From Cotesia glomerata (lineage: Eukaryota; Arthropoda; Insecta; Hymenoptera; Braconidae), in the NCBI RefSeq assembly GCF_020080835.1, contig NC_058167.1, positions 7,844,957 through 7,908,956 on the forward strand: a DNA stretch of 64,000 nt, written 5' to 3'. The notes beneath the pieces were generated by a model. It was not told where the DNA came from, did no database searches, and saw only the letters and a list, made by a program, of their open reading frames with translations. Below, one piece after another: positions 1-11,840 of this stretch. A program made the translations under genes and the position numbers. How positions within the stretch are numbered: the stretch's first letter is position 1; each line of letters begins with the position of its first letter.

Positions 1-807
1 ACCAAGAACTATAGTCGCACCGGTCCCGTTCCCAAGCTTTTGAGTGTCTTGGTCGTTGTTGAAAGCATTTTAACGCAAGATAACCCGCGATACTTCAACA
101 CTTTGGCGTCGAGGGTCGTCGGGTTCTCTAAAGCCGACCGCGATCAATGAGTTTATCAAAACTAATCGGTGCTGTTCATTAATCGCTAAACCACACCATC
201 ACTCTTTATTTATTAACATTTATATTTAATGTAGCCTTATTGTGAGTCGCTCAAAGGGATCTCGATTCAATTCAACCGCTAATGGATCCCGGCTGATAAT
301 CATTTATTCTGTTTACCGTTTCTTAGTTTGCTAAGAATCGCCGAGTCATTTACCGAAAATGGGAACTGAGAGCTTTTACATGTTTTTAAAATTTTTAAAA
401 ATAAAATCGCGCTTTAATGACGGGGTCTGAAGAGGAGATCAATCATAAAAATCTAAAAAAAATTTTTTTGTCAACAGAATGAAGACTGATTGCCAGATAT
501 CGGAAGAAAATAAATGTATAAGAAAGATAAACTATTGGTATTACTTCTTTTCGATTTTTATTTCTTGCTTTCGAGAGTTGATGAGACAATATTTATCTAA
601 GGGTGGATTATTTTTTATCGAACTTGATATTGAACAGTTTCAATTCTATTGTCCACAAAATAATTAGAAATTTTATTAAAAATAAAGCTAGTTGCTATCA
701 AGAATAGTAAATATTTTATTTATTTATTTTTTTATTGATCTTAACGAGTAACACTCAACGAAAGCCGCAGTAAATAGTGATTCCAAGTCTTGAAAAGAAC
801 ATTACTA

Positions 808-1567
808 CACGGAAAAAAGTAAACTGTAATAAATAACAGTCGATTTATAATAAGTAATAATCAACTGCTAAAAATTACCATTTCAAACAGTAAAATCGTG
901 ATTTTATTATTCACTTTATAATATTTACCATTTAAACGTTACAATTTATTCTTTACATGGAAGAAAATATTATTTCAAACAGTAATATTCGCTATGTAAA
1001 TGTCTAAAATGTTTAAGTATAATAATTAACAATTCAGACTTTGATATTTATCATTTCGTACCTAAAAAATGATCTTATGATATGTAAAAAGTATAAAATA
1101 AAGTTAGTAAATTTCTAATACAAGCAACGTCAATATTTACAAAGTAAAATGGTAAATTTTAAACGCAACGTTAAAAATCAAACTGTAATTATTGACTTGC
1201 TTGGACTGATAAAATGTATATTTTAAAAGTATAATTTTTACTGTTTCAAATGTTAAATTCTCCCAGAGTGAGGCCCCCTTCTCTTTCATCTGAGTTCCCC
1301 TTCTTCTCATAATATAAACTATATATTGAAATGGCAATTTTTACTGTTTGAAACTGTAATTTTTTAAGATGAAAGAGTCGTTATTTACTATAGTGACAGC
1401 TACTAATCACTTATTTTGGATATTAAATTATAAATTGTGGCTTTTATACTTTCTACATTAAGTTTTGTAATATTTATATTTTTGCCACCCCGATGTCCGC
1501 TTTACTGTTTGAAACTATAAAAATTAACCGGAATCCGAGTGAATATTACAGTTTACTTTTTTCCGTG
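808..1567. mobile_element. TA-flanked inverted-repeat element (non-autonomous DNA transposon)
   Basis: The ends are perfect 23-base inverted repeats starting CACGGAAAAAAGTAAACTGT, flanked on both sides by TA (806-807 and 1568-1569), which fits a Tc1/mariner-type target duplication. The 760-base interior has no transposase frame. It carries many copies of an ACTGTTTGAAA / TTTCAAACAGT motif in both orientations, so the interior is itself built of subterminal-like repeats. Identification of a superfamily rests only on the TA duplication. Confidence 0.85.
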
Positions 1568-2726
1568 TAATTGTTTAAAGCTCTAAAAGGAGTACCGAGT
1601 AAGGAGTGTTGTTTGTTGGCTGGCTGCTTGTTAGGTTAATTATGTAACTAAATAATGAGAGTGCCTGGGCGAGGAAGCGAGAGATAAGAATGTTTTTTCC
1701 AAGTTGTTTGATATAAAATACCACTGTAGCGAGTTTGCAAGTGTGGTTTATCCTTTGCATTCACAAAGAGTCATTGGGAAAACAATCATGAGTATCACCA
1801 TCAGCATCGCAGAGGGAGAAATTTCCACGGATCTCTGATGCTGGTGAATAAAATTCAACAAACGCTCCCCAGAATTGTTACGACAGTTTCCGCGAAATTC
1901 GCTAATTGCTCTGACACAAAGACACTCATTATTATAATAATAATGACAATCGCGATGCTTCTAATGCTATTATCAATAACAATGATACCCCGTGAGAAAA
2001 CAACAACAGCAATAAGAGCAGTTATCATTATCATTACATTAGATTAAACTAAGTTCCAATTAAACTTCTCCAAACTTACTTACAACAAGATATAACCCAA
2101 TTATTCATTTTTCCATGTTAATTAATACTAAAATTCATACCGATAACTCAACTTTTAATTATCAATTTTAATTATCAGCGTCTTCAGAAGAAAAGTTAAA
2201 ACTAGGAAAAACTCAATAAAACAATTACCGAGGTAAACTTGTAAATAATTAAATTGTTTTTCCAGTTTGTAAATCAGAATTTAATTTAAAAATATTTATT
2301 TGTGTCATGCAGTAAAATAGTTCCCGCATTCTCCGAAGTTTTTCTGAATTCCAAAACTTTTAGAAACAGACAAAAGTATTAAAATAAAAGTAAAAGGTAT
2401 AAAAGAAAACTATTCTGTTACGACGACTATTTCCGTTTCTCAACGACGTTTTAATAGTCTACCAGAACTGGATGCTAACTGTGCAGCTTTCGCGTTAATT
2501 GAATTCCATCGCGTGTTCTGAAGGTGTGAAAGCCTTAACCGACCTCTAGAGGGTACTACGTTCAATGTTTCTACCAAGAATGTGACAATTAATTTTGTTT
2601 TCCCTTAAATCGATCGTTATTTTTGATAATAACAATAATGATATTCGTATTATCAAATATTTGAAGATATTTCTTAATAAATTTTTTTTTTAAAAAGACT
2701 TTATATAATCACAAATTATTATCTAC

Positions 2727-3300
2727 TAGCTGTTACTTGCCCACTCCGCTGGGCGTTTTGTAGAATTTAATTTTTAACTCTAGACTTGAAATTTAATTAG
2801 AGTATTGTTTCGACTTGCACAGATTCTAAATTCTATCGAATTGGCATCTATCTTTTATCCATGTAATTATTCTAGCTAATATTCATTGTAACTTTCAATG
2901 TGCAATCATTATAACATTCCCGAGTCTTCCTTACAAAAATTAATAATAGTTGATATGAAAAAAAAAATTTTGTAATGAGCATTGAAAGTTTCAGTTAAAG
3001 AAATCGCAGGTCTCATAAGTGAAGAAATCTGCCTAGTATATAAACATAACCAATATAATTAAAAAATCTATTTTAAGCAAATGACAATCGAATAGCATAA
3101 ATTTAGTTGAAATAAAAATTCATTATTTATAAGTCAAAAAAATTTAGGTTCCAGATAAGTAATAACCAACATATCATATACTAAAACCTTCTCTGAAACA
3201 CGCTGCATCTTATGGTATGAGTATTATTCCGATCGGTTCAGTAGTTTTCGCAGTATAAACAGACAAAAAAACCTGCTTTTTATTTATTAGTATAGATAGA
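2727..3300 (+). mobile_element. Probable non-LTR retrotransposon 3' fragment or related SINE
   Basis: The stretch opens CTAGCTGTTACTTGCCCACT and closes with a GATCGGTTCAGTAGTTTTCG block, an ACAGACAAAAAAACC segment and a TATTAGTATAGATAGA tail. This arrangement (opening tagged CTAGCTG, CAGTAGTTTT-type block, AACAGACAAAC, then short A/T repeats) is familiar from RTE-like elements and their SINEs in insects. No reverse-transcriptase frame is seen. Boundaries are approximate. Confidence 0.5.
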
Positions 3301-3545
3301 AGATATTATTAAGAGAATAAGAAAAATTTTGTGTCTAAGATAGTCATATGATAAAATCAGTTTTTTTTTAGTGAAATTTAGTGTCATTGTAAAGGTCTTG
3401 ACTTGAATTTGTGCCTTTTCGAGGTTTCATATCATTCTCACCAAGAGTCAATTTATGATGATAAGTATTTAGGCTGCATTCGAAAATGCTCTATCTCTAG
3501 ATACATAATTAAGAAATGTCCTTTTATCTTATGAAATATAGATAT

Positions 3546-3837
3546 TTTTAAAGATATAAGCTCATCCCGATGTTACACTCATCGAGACCTTTCATTTGAG
3601 TACCCACATCAATTTTTCATATATTTTATATATGAAAAATATATCAAAATGGATGTGGGTACTCAAATAAAAGCTCTCTATGAGTGTAACATCGGGATGA
3701 GCTTATATCTTTAAAAGCGTCAATAGTTAAAAAATTACAGTGCAATTTAACAAAAGTCATTATATAATTAAGCAAAATTTTATTTATGTATAGTTCACAA
3801 GTCACGGCAGTCACATAATGACTGCAAGGTTGCTAGT
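3546..3837. mobile_element. Palindromic hairpin element plus right flank shared with 59 kb copy
   Basis: Bases 3547..3716 form a near-perfect palindrome: TTAAAGATATAAGCTCATCC at the left is answered by its complement ending at 3716, with TATATGAAAAATATA at the centre. The following 120 bases, ending GACTGCAAGGTTGCTAGT at about 3837, match the right side of the copy near 59300 and 60330, so the mobile unit or its host repeat is longer than the hairpin. No TSD was fixed. Confidence 0.75.
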
Positions 3838-4326
3838 TTATATTATTTAAATAATAAAATAATTTGTGATGCAAACAAATAGTTAAATAAAAGCATAAAA
3901 AACTTAGCGAATGTTTTATGTGAAAATATTTAACCAAAAAAAGTGAGTATAGTGAAGAGATCGGGTGTCTAACTTTGAATTTGATAACTTGAGCCAAGTA
4001 ACTACGAGGAAAGTGTACGAGTGTGATAGCAGTATGTATGTAGATAGTAGCAGTCGTCAGTTGGATATAATTGATGATCCTATCGGTGTAGGAAATCCTT
4101 GCCAGCGTTTCGTTAATTGTTTCCAACTTCTGACGACAGGCCAAGAAGTCGTGGAGGGTGAATTTATTAACGCCAGAGTTTCTTAATCAGCTGATTTAGC
4201 CGTGAGTAAGGGGGATTCAGTGCTGTTTGTCAACATTTTCGACTAATTAATTTAATGCACTTGAACTTAATTACTTCGTCATATCTCCTAGCTGTTAATA
4301 AATCAATTTGCAATTTAAAAACTTAC

Positions 4327-4559
4327 ACCAGAGAGTTATCTTGATCCCAGCCGACGATTCTGGTGACGGTGAAGCTCCCAAAAGTTAGCTCGCGAACGGC
4401 AGAGCTGGTGGTCGCATTTGTCACCATCAGCAAGTGCATCCAGAACTCGTTGTCCTTCTGCTTGCGGGGCTCTATCAAGAGGAATTCGCTCGCTGAGTGG
4501 CTGAAGAGCGGCGGATCGAATTGGCTTACCCAGCCGTGCTTCTCCTCGACAGAGTGGGC
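4327..4559 (-). CDS. DPP4-like exon H: last propeller exon in the window
   Basis: The exon is 233 bases (77 codons plus 2) after TTTTACAG. It encodes AHSVEEKHGWVSQFDPPLFS, HSASEFLLIEPRKQKDNEFW, MHLLMVTNATTSSAVRELTF and GSFTVTRIVGWDQDNSLV. W-V and P-x-F-S match the DPP propeller; LTxGxxxVTxIxGWD is the conserved lead to the next blade. NAT is a potential glycosylation site. The donor is taken as GT|GTAAGT (phase 2), leaving Val complete whatever the next base; a GT three bases upstream (CTG|GTGTAA) is a weaker site. The following exon must lie below position 1. Confidence 0.9.
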
Positions 4560-4851
4560 CTGTAAAATAATATTATTTTATCACATGCAAAAACACATCA
4601 AAATAACTAATTTTGAGCAACCCAAAGGGATTTCCCCCTTGATGGTAGTTTGAAACCCCAAGAAACGGCAAGACATGAAACATTTGATCAACCGAGCTTC
4701 TAGCAGCTAGTGTTTCTATTCCCCAAACACTCTTACCACACCACTATACTATTCTGTTGTCTCGTATTAATGGTTGTAATTGTAATTCTGTAGCTGTGAT
4801 CCTGGAAGTGAAACTTTGCAAGCTAGAGCTAGAGCTGGGGCTTATACCCAC

Positions 4852-5091
4852 CGTATTGTACAGCAAGTTCTCGACGTCGTAGAGATGGAAATACGCCCTG
4901 TTTTGAATTCTGTTCATCCACGTAGCTGACACGAGAGTCTCTGTTGGAAAGGCGACCGCGGCCAGTATCTTCATGGAGTTGGCCAGCTGTGGTGGGCTCT
5001 CTATTTCAGTCAGCTTAATTTCCCCATTTGTTTCGACAACTTTACCCAAATCCACGTAAAACAATTTCATTTGAGGGTTCGTGATGCCTGG
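4852..5091 (-). CDS. DPP4-like exon G: propeller, NP..KL..VDL segment
   Basis: The exon is 80 codons, phase 0 at both ends, after TTATTACAG. It starts PGITNPQMKLFYVDLGK, matching the family's (K)PGTxNPxVxLxVxDL. Later come AAVAFPTETLVSATWMNRIQ and NRAYFHLYDVENLLYNT; the TWMNRIQN block corresponds to W-L-N-R-x-Q-N of DPP relatives. The donor ACG|GTGGGT is weaker than the other donors here but gives the correct join to AHSVEEKHGW in exon H. The intron to exon H is only 292 bases, the shortest of the gene. Confidence 0.92.
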
Positions 5092-8067
5092 CTGTAATAA
5101 AAATAATCCAAATTAGTTCTCCTAAAGGTCCTTTCAACAGTTTTTGTTGGTAAAAAATTTAATGTTAGCTTTGGAAAATGGAAAGAGCACCCAAAGTGGA
5201 TAGGATAGGAGCGTGTGGTTGGTAATGGAGGTGGTGAGCGGAATATTATCTGTAAGCATCAGGCGGGACGTTGTGACAAAGGAGTAGATGTCTGGCCTAG
5301 GACAGACGGGTGTGTATACAATAATGGGGTCCAGGGAATGAGGAAAGGGTGGGAACGTTAATCGAATCGTTAGGATTGGTAACAGCCCGCGGGAGAGAAT
5401 AACAAGCCCCTGTCCGAGCTGCCAGTAATATAATCCCGCGACTGCACTCGATTCCCACGAGCTTACCGTTTATAATGCTACAGAACATACAGCTCTGAAA
5501 CTTATCTGCACACACTGGTCATCGCGGGCATGTGTGATCACCCCTCTTCTCTCAATGACACAGACATTATGCCGATCATGCATTTTGATACTCGACAATA
5601 AATGCCTCCTCGTTTTGTGGTTTTAAATGCGCGTTGGATTATTTATTTTTTGATTGCTTTTTTTGTTCCGTTGTTTTGCCCGAAGTTGCTCGAATAATTT
5701 TGGTTTAATCCGGTTAATTCTTTAATTTGTATGAATTCAAATGCGTGGAATTTTTATTTTTTAGATATGAAAAATAATTTTGTTAATTAAATTAAGTTTT
5801 TACGAGTTGAGTAATCATAGAAGAGTTTATTAACTGTTAATAAAATTCAAGTAGTTGGAAATAATTTATTAGTTACATGCAATTATTTTTTAATTTTTAA
5901 TAAATATTATTATTATTTATTTAACTTGTTATAATTTTTTTTAATAAATTATTTTCTTATAAAAAATATTAATAATAATAAATATTAATGATAAAGTTTG
6001 TTAAATATTAAAAAATTCTTCTATCAGTGTAGTCACAAACTTTTATTCCAACAAAAGCATTTTAATAATTGTTCTTTTAATAAAGAAAAAAAAATTCTAA
6101 CTGAAAAAACTTTTTCAACAAAAAAAAAGCTGTAATTAAAAAAAAAGGCACGGCACAATGTTGTCATATTTTAATGAATAAATAAATAAATTAATTACGT
6201 CGAGAAGAAAAAAAGGTGGAGTGTTTATTATCATCATCTGGTGTAAGAAAAAAAGCAGCTCATTCATAATTCACCGCAACACAGTAGATTATCAAGTTAT
6301 ACTAATGAGAAAAAAGATCCTCTGCCGGTAGCGAGCAAAAAGAACCTCTGGTTAGCTTAATCCAATGAGAATGTAAGAGTAGAAAAGTGTTACGACACGT
6401 AAGTCGAGAGGTAATGTGTTTACACGGTAAAATAAATACAAGAAGAGAAAACTAAAAATATATAAGGATAAAAAATAGGGGCTCACTTATAAACATCATG
6501 AGCTCCTCTAAAGTCTGAGCACGAGGCTTTACGACAAAGTGTCACCCGACGCACTCGGTGTGACCCGAGTTTATTAGCTGCACTGGTGCTGTTAAACCGA
6601 AAAAGATAAAAAAGTGTCCGCCGACCAGGAACCCGGTTTCAGATTTTTTATACTCGCTGAAAATTTATATAGATATAAATGCTTTTTTTATTAACTGCGC
6701 TTTTTTTTTATTTGTCTTGAGCACCTCGGAAAGCCAAGACGACATGTGTTTCGGGTATATTTTCCATTTACGACCTCAGATGAACAACACCGTCGACACT
6801 TTACGATATCAAATAAAAATATACAGGAGGAAGTCGAGCTTTCGAGCTACTGACATTCGTTGTATTTGAAAACAAATTATAGAAAAAAAAATATTTGTTT
6901 GGGTTTAATTTTGAATAAAAAAATTTTTCTAAAGCGTTATTTTGCTTCTATTTAATTCGGAGTGTTGAAAAAAATGGAAGAACGGAGTAAAATAGAAGGT
7001 TTTATCGGATTTAACACAATCGAGGCGTGCATAAGTAAATTAGGCAAACAAATATTTAAAACAAAATGGACATGTTTAATCTATCTTTCGCGCGGGTGAA
7101 TTTTAAAACATCTGCAGTACAGTGTAAATATTTTTTAAAGCGCTACACCAGATCGACCTGTACGTGTTACGTGTTACGGGAATTTTCGCATCATGCGGTA
7201 CTTGGTTTTTCGGTCTACTGTGTTTATAATATAAAAGGAAAATTATTTTTAACGGCGAATTAGTGAGTAATTTATGGCCCGGTTTATTGCTTTTAATGTG
7301 AGGAGAATTTTATTATTTTGCTAAATTAAACGGTGAACAGATTGCCAAGATCGTGATTAACTAATCATTGGGGTACTGCGTTTATTTATTGCGGGCAATA
7401 AAGCTTTATTTAATTTCGCGGTATTATGTTACGGATAATACATTTTATTTCATGTATTCAGTGTTATTTAGACAAATTCTTCTGGTGTTTCTGGTTATTA
7501 TTATTATTATTTAATAAAGCTATTTATTAATATCTCCAGGGTCTTGTTGTTTTATTTTATTTTTTTTTTAATTCTGACGGGTAATTAAATTAATTTACAG
7601 ATGTTCTGGTCTGGCTCATTAAAACAACGCTCTCGCAACACTAAGAGATTTATTTGCGAGTTTATTTTATATTTTACTTTAATAATTCCTGAGAAAAAAT
7701 TTTTATAAGGTATAATGTGTCTAATATTTAATTGCATTGAACTTGCCAAAGTTTGAAATCGTTTCTTTTCAATTTCCTATTATTATCTGAGAAAATATTT
7801 ATTTTTTGCAAAAGTTTAAATTATTAACTTATCTGGAAGGCATTTATTTTAATATAAAAAAATTTTCAGTAAATATTTTCAAGTTTATTTAGGACTCTTA
7901 CCAGTGAATTAAATTTTAAATTATACCCTAGTATATGAATTTATGAATTTTTGAAAGGATTATTTTGATTTATTTTACAATAAACATATACCTTAAGGTA
8001 AAATAATCATAAAAACAAAACACACAATAATTTTTAATAAAACTTTAATTGTAAATTAAAAACATAC
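5092..8067 (-). other. DPP4-like intron between exons F and G
   Basis: This 2976-base intron is AT-rich. A somewhat GC-richer part near 5200-5560 and another near 6480-6620 show no recognisable exon. I see no clear transposon ends. Confidence 0.7.
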
Positions 8068-8237
8068 CTTGGGATAATGAATTGGAATAGTTGATGTATA
8101 TTGGAAGGATAAGCTTCCTGGGTAGCCATAATAAGTAATATTCATAATTGGCGTTTGTGTGTCATCAAAGTGTGCGAAAACCATCTTGTTGCCGCTGGGT
8201 GAAAACCAAAGCGCTTTGTTGGAATTAAAAACTTCCT
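8068..8237 (-). CDS. DPP4-like exon F: Glu-Glu motif segment
   Basis: The exon is 170 bases, phase 1 in (TTACAG|AGGAAG) and phase 0 out (AAG|GTATGT). Joined to exon E it reads DWVYEEEVFNSNKALWFSPS, the segment carrying the paired Glu residues that hold the substrate amino terminus in DPP4 (Glu205/Glu206 of the human enzyme). It continues with GNKMVFAHFDDTQTPIMNIT, then YYGYPGSLSFQYTSTIPIHY and PK. YYG and a Tyr-Pro-Lys end are typical of the family. NIT is a potential glycosylation site. Confidence 0.94.
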
Positions 8238-9382
8238 CTGTAACAAAAAAATGATAGCAAAGATTATAAAAATAAAACAAAGGAGAAGATAATTGGGCAT
8301 TGATATAGCAAGCATATACTCAAGTTAATTATTTTCATTCATCTGGGGTCATTAGAAAACAAACTCGGGATTTATTCAGTGCTGCAGCTAAGTTATAGTC
8401 AGGCTAAAAAGGGAAATGAGGACGGAAAAAAATAGTAAAGATAATTCTTTGAAAGCGAAAACCTGCAAAGTAAGATAGAAGAATGTTGAAATACCTCAAG
8501 AGAAAAAGGAACCGGCTCTGGAGTATTTTCATTGAGAGAAAACGAAAATAAAGAAAAGAATAAGGTTTAAATGAGAATTTGCTGGAGTTGTGAAAAAAGT
8601 GGTTATCTGTTGGAATGACGAGAATGTCGGTTGATGGTTAAAAAAGAGCTTCTGATAAAAAAGGAAAATAGAAACACAAGTAGAGCTGGATGAAAAAAAT
8701 GGTCAAAATAGAGGATTGAGGAGAGGAGCAAAAAAAATAAAGTAGAAAGGACGTTTTTGAACATCTTTTGTGCAAAGCACCAGTCTAGCGGGAGGGGGAA
8801 GGTATTTCTTTATTCGACGGAATTTTTAGAGCCCCACTTTTCTCGAAATTTTTTCTTTGATAACTCACTAGATTTACCGAGTTATGTCTTTTGACATAAT
8901 GAAAATTTTTAATTTATATTGTGTATTTTTATAAAGAATTCTTGAATAATTTTTCCGAGTTTAAGCAAGAATTACTGTGACATTTTTACTATCTTTGGTT
9001 TAAAAATGTAATAAATTATTTTTTTATTAAATATTTTTATGTGCGACGGCATTAAGCTTAAGGCTTTTGCTGCAAACGCATAATATATAAATTAGGTCGT
9101 TTCGATCCTAAATACCCGCGGATTAAAAGCGTCTTTATAAACTCGGAAGCCTTGGGGTAAGTCGCGTGACAGTTTATTAAATTAATACCGTGCAATTTAC
9201 GGAATTATTTTTGTTATTAAATTAAATTGTTCCCTTCGAGATGATAATTTCTTTCATTTTAAAGATTGAATATCATCCTCTGAAATAATTTTATTAGATA
9301 TAATTATTAGATAATTTTTAATTTTTCATATTAGATAAACGTTCAAAAAATAATTTTGATTTTAAAACGTATTTCTGCAAAC

Positions 9383-9500
9383 TTAACTGTCTAGTAGCGA
9401 GATGATTCAGCCGTGATCATCCGCTACCTATCGGAACTTTTTAATACTACATTGAATTAAAAAATTATATATCAGCATATCAAAAAATTTTTCCAGGAAA
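9383..9500 (+). repeat. Dispersed repeat family R1, copy 1 (degenerate)
   Basis: The copy reads CTGTCTAGTAGCGAGATGAT, CAGCCGTGATCATCCGCTAC, CTATCGG, then a TTATATATCAGCATATCAAA stretch. It aligns by eye with the copy at 11690 (TAATGAGACAGTTTAGCGAT...TGTTGGATG...TTATATACCGGCTTATCAAG). This is the most diverged member; orientation is given relative to the 11690 copy. Confidence 0.4.
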
Positions 9501-11689
9501 TTATAAAATAATTTCAATATTAAAAAACTAATGAATTAATAAAAATAAAAAGTAACGATTTTATTCTGTTAGAGTCTTAAAAAGTGAGGTTAACTATCCA
9601 CCTAAAAATAATAATAAGAATTCATAAGAAGTGAGATCTAAAAAGTAACGAGTTCTTTATTTAAAGCATCCACCAAATGGGTGAGCTAATAAGCTAATAG
9701 ACTTTAAGTTTTTAACCTTACACATCAACTCGAGTATCTTGGAAAGTTTAAGTATCACTCTTTCCTTCATTAATTATCTCAACACATCCATTCTTTTCTC
9801 CTTTCTGCTTCTTCTCCTCCTTTTCCTCCACTAGCATCTGACGACTCTTTACTGCTGAGTTTAAGTAGAAAAGTCGAGCGGTAGCCAGACCTAATGTAAA
9901 CTCGTTCCACTAGACTATCAACTCTTAACTCTTATTCTTGCTCTTTGCTGGGTCTTAACTTTACAACGCGGCTTCAAAGTAAATAAAGTAGAATAAATAT
10001 ATCCTGATGTATTTTGGCAACTGGGGAACTTAGTGGGTCAGTATGACTGATTCAAAGCGAGACTATCATCTGGTCCCCGGAGACAAGATAAGAGATATCT
10101 CTATCGAGGAATCGACTTGCTCTATTCGTTATTTATTAAATGCCGGCGGGTGACGGCCGGTTGAGAGACAGTAGTTAGCCGAATGTCATATTGGGATGCG
10201 CTCTTGACATTTGAATCATTTCCCAGGAGGTATTGAACCGTTCGTGACAAGACTCTTCGTAAAAGGAAAGTAAAATAATACTGGTGTATGGATAGACATT
10301 TTTCTTTCCTTTTTATATTTTTATCACTTTTATTTCCTCGCACCGTTTACCTTTCATTTTTTTATTTTTACACTGTCTTTCAATTTTTATATCTAAATAT
10401 TACGGAATATTTTATTTTTATATTTACTCGGAATTTTAATAATATAAGTGTTTGAGTTTTTACGCCGGAAATTCTTATGTAAATTCCATTTTTACTCAGA
10501 CAAGATGGAAAAAATAAAATATTGATCTAATTGATTTGTAACTATCTTAAAAAAAAAATTAAATTGATTCAAGAGAAAATTAACGGGTTATTTTTTAACT
10601 CTTTACTATCAAGCTGTAATTGCTTTTATAAAATTTATGAATTGTTTTTCTATAAAAATAAAAATAATTATAATGTAGTAATGATTACCATTTCATATTA
10701 AATATATAACTAATCTCTTTTGTGCTTGTATATTTTTATATCCGTGGAGTTTTTATATCATCATAATTAAAATTCCCGATGCAAAATAAAAAAAAATATA
10801 AAAATGAGATGTATCGCAGATATAGGTCTTCAGTGCTAATCGGATGCCATTAACGAGGTAGGATTTGCTCGGAGATCTTTATAAATCCGCCTTAGAGTTC
10901 AGTCAGCCGCTAGTAGCTCTCGATAAATCCACGATTCCGATTGTCAACCAACGACTGAAAATTATTCATCTGAGTTATTGGCTCTAAATATCCATCAAGA
11001 GCTCATCTCTAATTAATATAATTAAATATAGCTATATAATTAAATTATTTGATCAATTAATTAAGAAAAATAAGATGTAAGCTGGCGGGTTAATGAAATA
11101 AACTAATTAATTTACCACAAAAAGTTTATTTCTACATACGGGCACTTAAGCATGTTTGAATGAATACGCTTTGACGTAAAATAAGACAAAGTTTCAGAGG
11201 CAAAACGGTACGTCAAACTTTTTCTATTTCACCTCCATGATCCCGTTAATTGACCGTTTTTCAGGGACCGGAGGCAAGCGAGAAGAAAAAAAGTTGCGGA
11301 TTGCGAGAATGATGAGGGTCCAGACGGAAAAGAAGCTTTCGGGTGCTCTGCTCTCTATAGTTTGTGAGATGGGTTATTCTAACTAACAAGGAAGTTGTCG
11401 ACGCTAAAGGAGGGAGGAGAAATAAGCTTGTTGAGCACCGTGTGATACAGTTTTGCATATATAGTTTCATTTCACCTCTAAATTTACATTCACTTTTCTA
11501 GTTATATTTCAATTTACACCTAAAGTTTTTCCTTAAAACTGTTTTGATTATTGTCTTTAAAAAATGTTTTATGTTTTGACTTTTTGATCAAGCAATTTAA
11601 TTGAAAAAAAAAAAGTTAGAAAAGAAACTCAATTAGATTTATTACAGTAAAAAAAATTTTTTTAGTTAAAAATTTAAGATCTCAAACTT

Positions 11690-11840
11690 AACTCTCTTAT
11701 AATGAGACAGTTTAGCGATTATGTGCCACCTGTTGGATGTTTTCATCACTACGTTTAATAAAAAAAATTATATACCGGCTTATCAAGCCTTATATGGTTA
11801 ATTTTCATATCAGAAACAATCAAAAAATTTTTTCACAGTC
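11690..11840 (+). repeat. Dispersed repeat family R1, copy 2
   Basis: The core AACTCTCTTATAATGAGACA, GTTTAGCGATTATGTGCCAC, CTGTTGGATG is shared with copies near 24220, 32740, 39280 and 57830 in one or other orientation. A consensus would be TAACTCTCTAATAGAGACAA..TTTAGCGATCATGCGCCATCTGTTGGAAATTTTCA, given here in two parts. Function and ends are unknown. Confidence 0.5.

Larger units (their letters stand above)
1..4326 (-). other. Part of DPP4-like intron after exon H; repeats, no further exon found
   Basis: I looked for the expected next propeller exon (a YYLGT-type start) and saw none, so the intron exceeds 4.3 kb. It contains an inverted-repeat element (808..1567), a retroposon-like tail (2727..3300) and a palindromic element (about 3546..3837). 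The first 150 bases are less AT-rich and open on the plus strand. A 70-odd codon plus-strand frame ends at 4186; neither stretch is recognised. Confidence 0.6.

Noticed and set aside
1..150. Plus-strand frame open from the window edge to a TGA near 148
   Set aside because: Only 49 codons, no motif, and its minus strand does not give the DPP exon expected next. It remains unexplained but unsupported.
3833..4186. Overlapping frames of 103 (minus) and 73 (plus) codons
   Set aside because: No family recognised, the plus frame lacks an ATG at its start, and the position is inside a DPP4-like intron next to a repeat. It is probably chance.
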